Below the pieces are notes generated by a model. The model searched no databases, was not told the DNA's origin, and worked only from the letters and a program-made list of their open reading frames with translations. The position numbers were made by a program, and so were the translations under genes. From a virus, in IMG/VR virus record IMGVR_UViG_3300036399_001505, positions 1-57,475 of that record: a stretch of 57,475 bases of DNA. The stretch is one strand, 5' to 3'. Below are positions 1-6,291 of the stretch, one piece after another (position 1 is the first letter of the stretch; every line of letters begins with the position of its first letter).

Positions 1-703
1 CCGCCGACAACGCCGCCCGCCCCCCACGAATCGCCTTGCTCCCCTTGGCACCGGCCACCTTCGGCGCGGCATCGCGCACGATCGCGGCCATCTCCCGAGC
101 GGTCCTGGCGTCCGACTGGGCCAGCTCTCGCAGGCCTGCCCGAAGGGTGCCTGCCACCTTCCCGCCCCTGGCGGTTGCTCGGACCCGTGCGCCTGCCTCT
201 GCGCCGGCCCTGGCCCCTGCTGCGGTGGGCTTGACCCTCTGGCCCGTGATCGTCTCCAGCTCGCGGATGCGAGCCGCATCAGTCCTGGCCAGTGTGCGCA
301 AAGTGCCCCGCAGGGTGGAGGTGAGCGATCCCGGCCGCTGCGCAGCAGGGGTGCGGCCCGCCCGCTCCTTCCGCACCGCCGCCAGGCTCCGCGCCACGCT
401 CCCGCGCACGCCCCGGCCACCTTTGGCGATCGTGCCCGCCCGGAGCCCTGCCGGCCGCATGGAGGCCAGCTGCGTGGCCCGCTTGTTCCCCTTGGCCGTC
501 TTCAGTCTCCCGCCGCGCACCGTGGCCCCATTCCGGCCGATCCCGCTGATCCGCCCAGAGTTGTCCCGGTTCAGCCGGTTCCCCGCCCTGGTGGCCGCCC
601 GCCGGGTCGCTGGGGTGCTCCGCTTTGGGGCCCCGCCGCCTGGCGAGCTGGCGAACCGGCCACTGTTATCGCGGGTGTAACTGGTGCGGCGGCCTCGTGG
701 CAT
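1..703 (-). CDS. Basic, Arg/Ala-rich phage protein A (3' end outside window)
   Basis: The frame is open from an ATG at 703 to the left edge, so about 234 N-terminal residues are visible and the stop is missing. It begins MPRGRRTSYTRDNSGRFAS, almost the same N-terminus as the proteins at 8497-9900 and 12787-13908. A second RDNSGRI block follows near residue 45, as in the 12787-13908 protein. The rest is very rich in Arg, Ala, Gly and Thr and looks helical or disordered. The start lies 25 nt downstream of a CGGGAAAACTG motif and has no clear Shine-Dalgarno sequence. Function is unknown; a DNA-binding or internal virion role is inference from charge and context. I recognise no enzyme domain. Confidence 0.75.
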   Translation of the reverse strand, partial: MPRGRRTSYTRDNSGRFASSPGGGAPKRSTPATRRAATRAGNRLNRDNSGRISGIGRNGATVRGGRLKTAKGNKRATQLASMRPAGLRAGTIAKGGRGVRGSVARSLAAVRKERAGRTPAAQRPGSLTSTLRGTLRTLARTDAARIRELETITGQRVKPTAAGARAGAEAGARVRATARGGKVAGTLRAGLRELAQSDARTAREMAAIVRDAAPKVAGAKGSKAIRGGRAALSA

Positions 704-728
704 GGCGGAGCGGTCAGAGCTTCTGCCG

Positions 729-739
729 CAGTTTTCCCG
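729..739 (-). promoter_or_regulatory. Late start-associated motif CGGGAAAACTG
   Basis: Exact copy on the minus strand, followed by CGGCAG. It lies 25 nt upstream of the ATG at 703 and is one of 15 such sites in the late blocks. Confidence 0.7.
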
Positions 740-806
740 CTGGCCCAGTTATGGATCCTCCCGCCGACCTGATGCTTATCTGGATTTGGGTAGCTATTCT
801 GCTGCC

Positions 807-1022
807 ATGCCAGCCCCCGATCCTGTTGCCGGTTTCCTCCCCGCGGACCCCGCAGGCATGGAGCTGAGCACTGCCCAGGCGTTTGAGATTGAGCGCATCG
901 GCCGCCTCCTTGACGAGGTGGACGACGTGCTGAGCCTCCGCAACCTGGCGAAACTCCTGCTCCAGTCGTGGTACGCCCAGAAGGCAGCCACGGCCTGGGC
1001 GATGCGCCAGGGGATGGGGTGA
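807..1022 (+). CDS. NblA-like small helical protein
   Basis: This encodes 71 residues. After a short Pro-rich leader the protein reads MELSTAQAFEIERIG, then a linker, then LAKLLLQSWYAQKAATAW. NblA proteins (about 60 residues, adaptors that trigger phycobilisome degradation) share the pattern ELS-x-x-Q-x-F followed by a second helix with a conserved LYxQ-type core, and some cyanophages carry nblA. The match here is by pattern only and the second helix diverges, so it could belong to another small cyanobacterial helical family. Translation could start at the ATG at 807 or at the internal ATG at 858. The gene opens a plus-strand operon and overlaps its neighbour by ATGA at 1022. No clear promoter was seen. 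Confidence 0.45.
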   Translation: MPAPDPVAGFLPADPAGMELSTAQAFEIERIGRLLDEVDDVLSLRNLAKLLLQSWYAQKAATAWAMRQGMG

Positions 1023-1189
1023 TGACCTGCGGCCTCGTTCGGCTGATCTGCGAAGAGCCCACGGCCCTCCCACCCGATCAGGAGGGCAGCAGGTCGCTGG
1101 TGGTGGACGTGCTCCCCGAGCAGGTCGCCGCCGAGGTGGCCCGGCTGCAGGGCGAGGGCTGGCAGACGATCTCCGAATGGCCTCTCTGA
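1022..1189 (+). CDS. Hypothetical protein, 55 aa
   Basis: A short reading frame starting in the ATGA overlap with the gene before it and ending in a TGATG overlap with the lysozyme gene. The C-terminal half (VLPEQVAAEVARLQGEGW) looks like an amphipathic helix. Two cysteines lie near the start. The tight coupling on both sides is the main argument that it is translated. No family recognised. Confidence 0.5.
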   Translation: MTCGLVRLICEEPTALPPDQEGSRSLVVDVLPEQVAAEVARLQGEGWQTISEWPL

Positions 1190-2262
1190 TGAGCACCAAT
1201 CCCCCCGATCCCCAGTGGCTGGCCCCAGCCCGGCAGATCGTCGCCGAGTTCGAGGGGTGCCGCCTCACCGCCTACCCCGACCCCGGCAGCGGGGGCGATC
1301 CCTGGACCATCGGCTACGGGCACACCGGGCCCGACGTGGTGGAGGGCGCCGTGATCACCCAGGCGGTTGCTGAGGGCATGCTGACCACGGACATCACCCG
1401 AGCCGCCGCCGAGGTGTTCCGGCTGCTCCCGATTGCTGGGAAGTGGACCCCGAAGCAGCAGGCGGCATTGATCAGCTTTACCTTCAACGTGGGCCCCAGG
1501 AGTCTGGAGATTTCCACCCTGCGGCGGCGCCTGTTGGCCGGCGAGAACCCCGAGGCCGTGGTGAAGGCCGAGCTGCCCCGCTGGAGCAAGGCCGGGAAGA
1601 AGATCATGGCGGGCCTGGTGCGGCGCCGGGCGGCAGAGGTGGCCCTGTTCGTGGCCGGCGCTCCCGCCCCTGTCGCGATCGCCACGCCACCGCGCCCGCC
1701 TGGTGGCCCCGCCCCCCAGGGCCCGCCGATCTGGCCGCCGGGGATGGTGGGCCCGAAGATCCGCCCCACCCTGAAGGCGGGTGATCACCACCTGATCGCC
1801 AACGACGTGAACGAAACCCTTACGGCCTGGACCCACGACGGGCGCCGGCTGTGGAGGATCCCCTGCTTGTGCCGCGGGCAGGGGAGGGAGGCCGAGTGGA
1901 ACCGCACGGGCACCGACACCCCGCCGGGGCTCTACCGGATCAACCCGAAGGGCGTCCACCGCGACTACGAACAGGACCCGACCGCGGCATTCACTCCCGA
2001 TCGCCGCGCCTACGGCTGGTATTCGTTTGACCTGGAGGGGCTGGAAGGGCAGGAGGGGCCCACGTCACGGCCCTATCGCGACGGGATCTTGCTGCACGGT
2101 GGCGGCAGCGCCTGCGGCTGGCCGGGGGCCTGGAACCCACGGCAGGAGCTGCACCCGACCCTTGGCTGCATCCGCCTCCACAACCAGGATCTCCGCGATC
2201 GGATCCTTCCCCTGCTTGACCTGGGGACCGTGTGGGTCAGCGTGCTGCAGGAGGCTGTATGA
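1189..2262 (+). CDS. GH24 lysozyme fused to L,D-transpeptidase (YkuD)-like domain
   Basis: The protein has 357 residues and two domains. Residues about 10-165 match phage T4-type lysozyme (GH24): Glu22 in EFEG, Asp31 in AYPD and Thr40 in WTIGYGHT are at the expected places for the catalytic Glu/Asp/Thr. After a Pro/Gly-rich linker, residues about 195-357 resemble an L,D-transpeptidase domain. They contain LLHGGG (His303) and TLGCIRLHNQDL (Cys327), the His and Cys-Arg motif of YkuD enzymes. The lysozyme half would cut peptidoglycan glycan strands. The second half would normally form or exchange peptide cross-links, but might act here as a hydrolase or a binding module. No signal peptide was seen, so export would need a holin. 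The start at 1189 was chosen for the TGATG overlap; ATG at 1177 is in frame. Confidence 0.85.
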   Translation: MSTNPPDPQWLAPARQIVAEFEGCRLTAYPDPGSGGDPWTIGYGHTGPDVVEGAVITQAVAEGMLTTDITRAAAEVFRLLPIAGKWTPKQQAALISFTFNVGPRSLEISTLRRRLLAGENPEAVVKAELPRWSKAGKKIMAGLVRRRAAEVALFVAGAPAPVAIATPPRPPGGPAPQGPPIWPPGMVGPKIRPTLKAGDHHLIANDVNETLTAWTHDGRRLWRIPCLCRGQGREAEWNRTGTDTPPGLYRINPKGVHRDYEQDPTAAFTPDRRAYGWYSFDLEGLEGQEGPTSRPYRDGILLHGGGSACGWPGAWNPRQELHPTLGCIRLHNQDLRDRILPLLDLGTVWVSVLQEAV

Positions 2263-2624
2263 CCCGCCGCACCTACGACGACGCGACCAGGGAGGCGCTT
2301 GCCAGGGCCATCCTGGAGACCCCCGCCGACATCGCCCACGCGGTCATCGGCCGCCGGCTGGATATGAATGCCGAGGCGGTGCGCCGTGTGCGGGTTGGCA
2401 TGATGTGGGCCTCCTATGCGTCAGAGCTGCCACGCATCCCCGTGGCCGACATCGTTCGCACGTGCCGGTCGTGCCGCCTGTTTGAGGAGAGGCCATATCG
2501 GCGCACAACGGGCGGCACAAGGTTCTACGGCTTCTGCAGTCTTCACTTCCCCGAGGCGACGGACAACCACGACTGGGCTCGATCCTGCGAGGCCTATTGC
2601 TGCAGCGAAGGGGGTCGGCCATGA
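2259..2624 (+). CDS. HTH plus Cys-cluster protein
   Basis: This encodes 121 residues and starts in an ATGA overlap with the lysozyme gene. The N-terminal half has a helix-turn-helix-like pattern (ILETPADIAHAVIGRRLDM followed by VRRVRVGMMW). After ELPRIP comes a cysteine cluster: CRSCRLF, then FCSLHFPEA, then a final CEAYCC. The same order (HTH, PEIPR or ELPRIP, then CxxC...C) is found in the protein at 22150-22623, so the two are probably related. A zinc-binding DNA- or RNA-binding role is inference. The next gene overlaps by ATGA. Confidence 0.6.
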   Translation: MTRRTYDDATREALARAILETPADIAHAVIGRRLDMNAEAVRRVRVGMMWASYASELPRIPVADIVRTCRSCRLFEERPYRRTTGGTRFYGFCSLHFPEATDNHDWARSCEAYCCSEGGRP

Positions 2625-2842
2625 AAAAAACCGCCTTCACCGGGATCATCACGCCTCGCGCCGATCGGTTCCGCCTCGGTGACTTCTGGGCCGGGCCCGA
2701 TGGCCGCACCTACACCCCTCGCCGCCTGCCCGACCTGCCGGGTCACGTGTGCTTGATCCCCATCGGCGGTGGCCCCCACGTGCTGATGCGCCGGGATTCG
2801 GTGCGTGGATTTCAGCGGAAGAAGTGGGGCGGGAAGGCATGA
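2621..2842 (+). CDS. Hypothetical protein, 73 aa
   Basis: A small, rather basic protein starting MKKTAFTGIITPRADRF, coupled by ATGA overlaps to the genes on both sides. The central segment (GDFWAGPDGRTYTPRRLP) is rich in turns and aromatic residues and the end is basic (FQRKKWGGKA). It may be a small beta-strand protein. No family recognised. Confidence 0.55.
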   Translation: MKKTAFTGIITPRADRFRLGDFWAGPDGRTYTPRRLPDLPGHVCLIPIGGGPHVLMRRDSVRGFQRKKWGGKA

Positions 2843-2880
2843 GCGATCACGACCCCTGCCGACCACTCACCAGCCACTAA
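2839..2880 (+). CDS. Possible 13-residue micropeptide
   Basis: An ATG overlapping the previous stop opens a 13-codon frame (MSDHDPCRPLTSH) ending at TAA 2878-2880, just before the next start at 2885. It may only serve to carry ribosomes across the gap, or be the remnant of a longer gene. Very weak evidence. Confidence 0.15.
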   Translation: MSDHDPCRPLTSH

Positions 2881-2884
2881 GCCC

Positions 2885-3109
2885 ATGAACATCTTCCACC
2901 TACTCCGCCAGCTCCGCCTGTACGCAATCGCTCAGCGGCTGGTCCCATTCCCCCTGCCCGCAACAGAGCGCGAGCTGCGCCGCTGGGATGCCCTCGGCGA
3001 GGCCTACGGCGCCCTGCTGGAGATCAAGTACGCCGACAACCTGCAAGCCGCCCGTGAGCTTGCAGGGGATTCCGCCGATCGCGTTCGTGAATACTGCCGC
3101 CTGCCATGA
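2885..3109 (+). CDS. Hypothetical protein, 74 aa
   Basis: Starts 4 nt after the previous TAA and overlaps the next gene by ATGA. The sequence is amphipathic and largely helical (MNIFHLLRQLRLYAIAQRL at the start, then ERELRRWDALGEAYGALLE). No transmembrane segment is convincing and no family was recognised. Confidence 0.5.
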   Translation: MNIFHLLRQLRLYAIAQRLVPFPLPATERELRRWDALGEAYGALLEIKYADNLQAARELAGDSADRVREYCRLP

Positions 3110-3342
3110 CCACCCCATCCCTCCCGCCCGACATAGAGCGCTGCCCCGGCGTGGGCGAGCAGGAGGGCCATGAGTGGTTCTGGCGCGAGGGGTGCCACGA
3201 CTGCGCCCGGCGCTTTGACCTGTTCAGCGGAGCCCCTCCCGGCTCGCCCACCATGACCCCACCGCCGATCGTGGTCTTTGAGTGTGAGGCCAGGCTGACC
3301 TTTAGGGACGCCCGGCTGATCCAGTGGGCCCGCGAGGGATAG
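3106..3342 (+). CDS. Hypothetical protein with possible zinc site, 78 aa
   Basis: Last gene of the plus-strand operon, coupled by ATGA to the gene before it. It contains a His/Cys-rich stretch (EGHEWFWREGCHDCARRF) that could bind a metal. The C-terminal part (VFECEARLTFRDARLIQW) looks like a strand-helix unit. It is convergent with the KilA-N gene, with 45 bp between the stops and no obvious terminator hairpin there. Confidence 0.5.
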   Translation: MTTPSLPPDIERCPGVGEQEGHEWFWREGCHDCARRFDLFSGAPPGSPTMTPPPIVVFECEARLTFRDARLIQWAREG

Positions 3343-3387
3343 GCGGGTTGGCGGCCTCCACCGGAAGCGCCCGGCCCGCCCTGGCGA

Positions 3388-4071
3388 TCACCACCAAACC
3401 TGCTGCCCCGTCCGTGCCTTCATGGCCCGGCTCCAGCCCAGAGCCGCCTCGTCCACTGCTGCTATGGCCGGCAGTGGGCCGCAGGAGAGCAGCAGGTGGT
3501 GAGCGATGCCCCGGATGATCTCGTTGGCCTCGGGGTCACCGATCCAGCGCTGATGGATCAGGGCCGGGAGGTAGTAGGACGACTTCCAGACGGGATCCTG
3601 CCGCAGGCCACGGGGGCGCGATGCGGCGGCGGTGCGCTGCTGGAGGGGCTCTGCAGTGGCGGACTGGGCCACGCCGATGGACTCCAGGAACCAGCCATCC
3701 ATCCAAACGGCAAAGGCTGGTGAGATCCAGCGGGCCAGATCGACCGCCAGGCGGGGGTGGATCCAGGTGCCCTGCAGCTCGGGCCGGCCGCCCTTGACGA
3801 TGTGAATCAGGCCGTGGATTCCCGAAGTCGGAATTCCGACCTCGGCTGCGCCGCATGGGATCTGAATGCCCAACCCCTCGGCAAGGGCGCAGACGTACTC
3901 CTTGGTTCGGTCGTTGGCGGAGTAGAGCGTCCACCGCTTCCCGCCGGCCTTGCACATGGCCGTGGCGTTCACAAAGCCATCCGCCTCGCGGCGCTGAATT
4001 GTGCAGCCGTTCCACTGGCGGGCCTCGATGCCGGCCGACAGCAAAGCTGGGCCGCAGTTCGCGTTCTTCAT
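3388..4071 (-). CDS. KilA-N domain protein
   Basis: The protein has 227 residues. Residues about 20-130 fit the KilA-N domain, a DNA-binding fold of large DNA viruses and phages: RREADGFVNATAMCKAGGK, then LIHIVKGGRPELQGTWIHP and LAVDLARWISPAFAVWMDGW. The C-terminal hundred residues contain WKSSYYLPALIHQRW and are unassigned. In phages such proteins are often regulators or antirepressor-like. The gene is transcribed away from the ribbon-helix-helix gene at 4441, so the two may form a control pair. A CCCGCT/AGCGGG hairpin and a TTGACA box lie upstream. Confidence 0.85.
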   Translation of the reverse strand: MKNANCGPALLSAGIEARQWNGCTIQRREADGFVNATAMCKAGGKRWTLYSANDRTKEYVCALAEGLGIQIPCGAAEVGIPTSGIHGLIHIVKGGRPELQGTWIHPRLAVDLARWISPAFAVWMDGWFLESIGVAQSATAEPLQQRTAAASRPRGLRQDPVWKSSYYLPALIHQRWIGDPEANEIIRGIAHHLLLSCGPLPAIAAVDEAALGWSRAMKARTGQQVWW

Positions 4072-4078
4072 GGGTTAT

Positions 4079-4093
4079 CCCGCTCGAAGCGGG
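4079..4093. promoter_or_regulatory. Small inverted repeat in KilA-N leader
   Basis: CCCGCT-CGA-AGCGGG, a perfect 6-bp stem with a 3-nt loop, 8 nt upstream of the KilA-N start codon. It could be an operator half-site pair or an mRNA hairpin that limits ribosome access. Confidence 0.4.
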
Positions 4094-4131
4094 AAGTAGT
4101 GAGCCCCTGGCATCCCTGCCAAGGTCCTCAA

Positions 4132-4162
4132 AGCGTAGGGCTAATCGCCCGCGTTTTGTCAA
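4132..4162 (-). promoter_or_regulatory. Candidate promoter for KilA-N gene
   Basis: On the minus strand a perfect -35 hexamer TTGACA (4162-4157) is followed after 19 bp by TACGCT (4137-4132). The -10 match is modest and the spacing slightly long. The remaining leader to the start codon is about 60 nt. Confidence 0.4.
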
Positions 4163-4323
4163 GCGATTGTTGCGCCGGGTCGTTGGATGAGGTTTCAGGG
4201 AGGCCACTACAAACCCCCCACCCCTGCCCTGATTCCCAGTCAGGGACTGGTGTTGTATTCGGGCCAACCCGGACTGCCGCAGGTTACCCCAGATCCCCCA
4301 GTGCAAACTCAAATGCTGCGGGG

Positions 4324-4351
4324 TTGCTCTGTCCCTGTCTTGATCTAGGAT
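4324..4351 (+). promoter_or_regulatory. Candidate promoter for the RHH operon
   Basis: TTGCTC (4324-4329), 16 bp, then TAGGAT (4346-4351). It points away from the KilA-N promoter, giving a divergent control region of about 310 bp. Confidence 0.4.
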
Positions 4352-4440
4352 AGACCCGAATCACCACCCCATTCCCAGATCACATGAACGCCATCAAAAC
4401 CATTGCGCACAGCTTGATGCAGTGGCTCAATGGAGACCGC

Positions 4441-4593
4441 ATGACCGAGATCCTGGTAGACATTGACCCCGACGCGGTGGAGCGGCTGGAGGCGATGGCC
4501 GCCGTGCAGGGGGTGACCGTTGATCAGCTGGCGGAGGACCTGCTGAGCGACGGGCTGAGAAAACTGGAGCGGGCTGGGTCGCCCCTGTCCTGA
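4441..4593 (+). CDS. Ribbon-helix-helix (CopG/Arc-type) regulator
   Basis: This encodes 50 residues with the ribbon-helix-helix pattern: a short N-terminal strand (MTEILVDIDPDAVERLEAMA) followed by GVTVDQLAEDLLSDGLRKLE. Such proteins bind operators as dimers through the strand. ATG 4441 was chosen because GGAG lies 6 nt upstream; an in-frame ATG at 4384 would add 19 residues but has no ribosome site. It faces away from KilA-N. It probably autoregulates, as most of the family do, but no operator was proven. Confidence 0.7.
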   Translation: MTEILVDIDPDAVERLEAMAAVQGVTVDQLAEDLLSDGLRKLERAGSPLS

Positions 4594-4623
4594 TCCCCAT
4601 CACTATTGCCACGGAGACGCATC

Positions 4624-5172
4624 ATGGTCAAGCATATTGAGTTCCCGGATCTGAAGCCGGAAGTATTGAGGGCGGGCGACGCCCTTTGCAACGCCTCAGT
4701 CTCAAGGGGCCTAGTTGAGGGATACCTTTTTCACCCAAACAACCGACGCGGCCTTGCCGCCTTCCTGCGTGAGGCGGTTTACCATGCCTTCCCTGGATAC
4801 AGCATAAACATCATGAACATCGGCACACATTCAATCCTGGAAATGGCCAACAACCTCCACGCCCCACCACCGCCTACAGCGCAAGAGGGTGCTCCCCCGG
4901 TTTATCAGAGCCCCGATTGTCAAGGCATTGGGCTAACTCCCTCTTCCAGCGTGGACATTCCGCCGGTTTCCCTGTCAATTGAGGAGGGCACGCTGAATCG
5001 GATCCGGCAGGCGCTGAGTGTCGCGGCAGACAGCGCACACGAGCTTGCTCAGAATACAGGTGCGGGCGAGCACCATCTTCCGCTATCGAAAGTGCGGCTG
5101 AGGGACGGGTTTTTTGCCGATCAGGCCGAGTGCCTTACCTTGCTGAAGCTGCTGCCCGATTCCAAGTTTTGA
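4624..5172 (+). CDS. Protein sharing a domain with the 37083-37436 protein
   Basis: This encodes 182 residues; the start at 4624 has GGAG 6 nt upstream. The N-terminal 85 residues closely parallel the protein at 37083-37436: both begin with a short HxEFP strand, then RR-G/C-LAAFLREA, and end the domain with ANNLHxPPPP. The C-terminal half (EEGTLNRIRQALSVAADSA, later DQAECLTLLKLLPDS) is specific to this copy. Function is unknown. It is followed at once by a strong terminator. Confidence 0.6.
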   Translation: MVKHIEFPDLKPEVLRAGDALCNASVSRGLVEGYLFHPNNRRGLAAFLREAVYHAFPGYSINIMNIGTHSILEMANNLHAPPPPTAQEGAPPVYQSPDCQGIGLTPSSSVDIPPVSLSIEEGTLNRIRQALSVAADSAHELAQNTGAGEHHLPLSKVRLRDGFFADQAECLTLLKLLPDSKF

Positions 5173-5199
5173 CCTAGACTGCTGCGGGATGCTTCAACA

Positions 5200-5230
5200 A
5201 AGCCCAGGGGCTCAAATCCCTGGGCTTTTT
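5200..5230. terminator. Rho-independent terminator (bidirectional shape)
   Basis: Stem AAGCCCAGGG (5200-5209), loop GCTCAAAT, CCCTGGGCTT (5218-5227), followed by TTT. It ends the plus-strand unit at 5172 and, read in reverse (AAAAAGCCCAGGG), sits just after the minus-strand late operon stop at 5236. Confidence 0.85.
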
Positions 5231-5235
5231 CATGC

Positions 5236-5406
5236 TCACCCCTCGCCAACCTCTCGCCCCTGGCTGATCAGCAGCGCCCGGTAGTGCCCCATCACCACCC
5301 CGAGGCTCCGATGCACCAGGCAGGAGCCACCGGAGCAGATGCGCCACAGGCGCTGCCCAGGCCGGCTGTCTGAGATCACCAAATGCACCTGACCGTCAAT
5401 ATCCAC
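5236..5406 (-). CDS. Small WRIC-motif protein, 56 aa
   Basis: A GTG at 5406, one base after the tail-tube stop, opens a 56-codon frame. The central segment LWRICSGGSCLVH resembles IWRICAGDLCVES in the small protein at 40054-40326, with similar strand residues before it and a G-x-x-hydrophobic end. The paired cysteines could bind metal or form a disulfide. It is the last gene of the left late block and ends just before the shared terminator. Function unknown. Confidence 0.55.
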   Translation of the reverse strand: MDIDGQVHLVISDSRPGQRLWRICSGGSCLVHRSLGVVMGHYRALLISQGREVGEG

Positions 5407-5407
5407 C

Positions 5408-6274
5408 TCAGGCGTTGTCGTAGATGGTGTGAACCTGGCCCAGCACCATCAGGCTGGCGCCGTACTTCACCAGAGCGCCTGCATCGCCCTCCTCCTGCTT
5501 GGAAGTGATCCGGCCGTAGCAGAGCTTCCTCTCAGTGGTGCCACCAGGCCCGACCCGCAGATACTTAACGGCGAGCTTCTCGGCAACACCCAGCTGTCGG
5601 ATCACCTCCATGATCTTGTGATCGACCGATTTATGCACGGTCATACCCTTAAAGGCGATGCTGGAGTCGGTATTGATTCCGATAGAGATTGAAGCGCCGC
5701 GGGTTACCTGATCGTGCGTGAGAACCTTCTCGTCCTGTTCTTGCGTCGAGAGAGGGGCGCCGGTGACGTTGAGGAGTTGGATCGGCTTGCCGGTTCCATC
5801 CAAGGGGTAAAGGCCCGTGGTCACGGTGCCAGCGGCAACGGCGGCCGAGGTGATGTTGGCGCCGGTGAGGGCATAGCTCACGGTGAAGGGGGAGGCGGTA
5901 GTAACCCCCGTCACGGTGAAGGCGCCGTTACAGCTCGCGAAGGGGCTCGGAAGGGCGGCCACGGTGATCCGATCGCCCACGAGCACACCAGCAGCGGCGT
6001 TGAGGGTCAGGGTCACCACGTTGGTAGCAAGCGCCGCATTGGTGACGGTGCGAACCACGCCGTTTACATTCAGCTGGAAGGTGGAGGCCTCCCCGCTGGT
6101 GCTCACAGCCCCGGCGCCACTGATCGCGTTGGCGGTGTTCAGCCAGGCGCTGAGGTTCGCACCGTTGTTGGCGGCGGCGGCAGCAGCATCTTCCAGTGCC
6201 ACGGATGCGAGTCGCATCGGGACGATAAAATGCTGGATATCCAGCGCGGCGGCGTAATCAACGGTCGAGGGCAT
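5408..6274 (-). CDS. Probable major tail (tube) protein
   Basis: 288 residues, rich in Ala, Val, Thr and Gly with alternating beta-strand character, as in siphovirus tail tube proteins. It starts MPSTVDYAAALDIQHF. The middle (about 55-165) resembles an Ig-like beta-sandwich insertion (AAGVLVGDRITVAALPSP and FTVTGVTTASPFTVSY). It lies directly downstream of the tail-assembly chaperone gene, fitting the tail module. The start is 24 nt downstream of a motif copy. The assignment rests on context and composition, not on a signature motif. Confidence 0.6.
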   Translation of the reverse strand: MPSTVDYAAALDIQHFIVPMRLASVALEDAAAAAANNGANLSAWLNTANAISGAGAVSTSGEASTFQLNVNGVVRTVTNAALATNVVTLTLNAAAGVLVGDRITVAALPSPFASCNGAFTVTGVTTASPFTVSYALTGANITSAAVAAGTVTTGLYPLDGTGKPIQLLNVTGAPLSTQEQDEKVLTHDQVTRGASISIGINTDSSIAFKGMTVHKSVDHKIMEVIRQLGVAEKLAVKYLRVGPGGTTERKLCYGRITSKQEEGDAGALVKYGASLMVLGQVHTIYDNA

Positions 6275-6291
6275 GGCCGGGGGTGGTTTCT

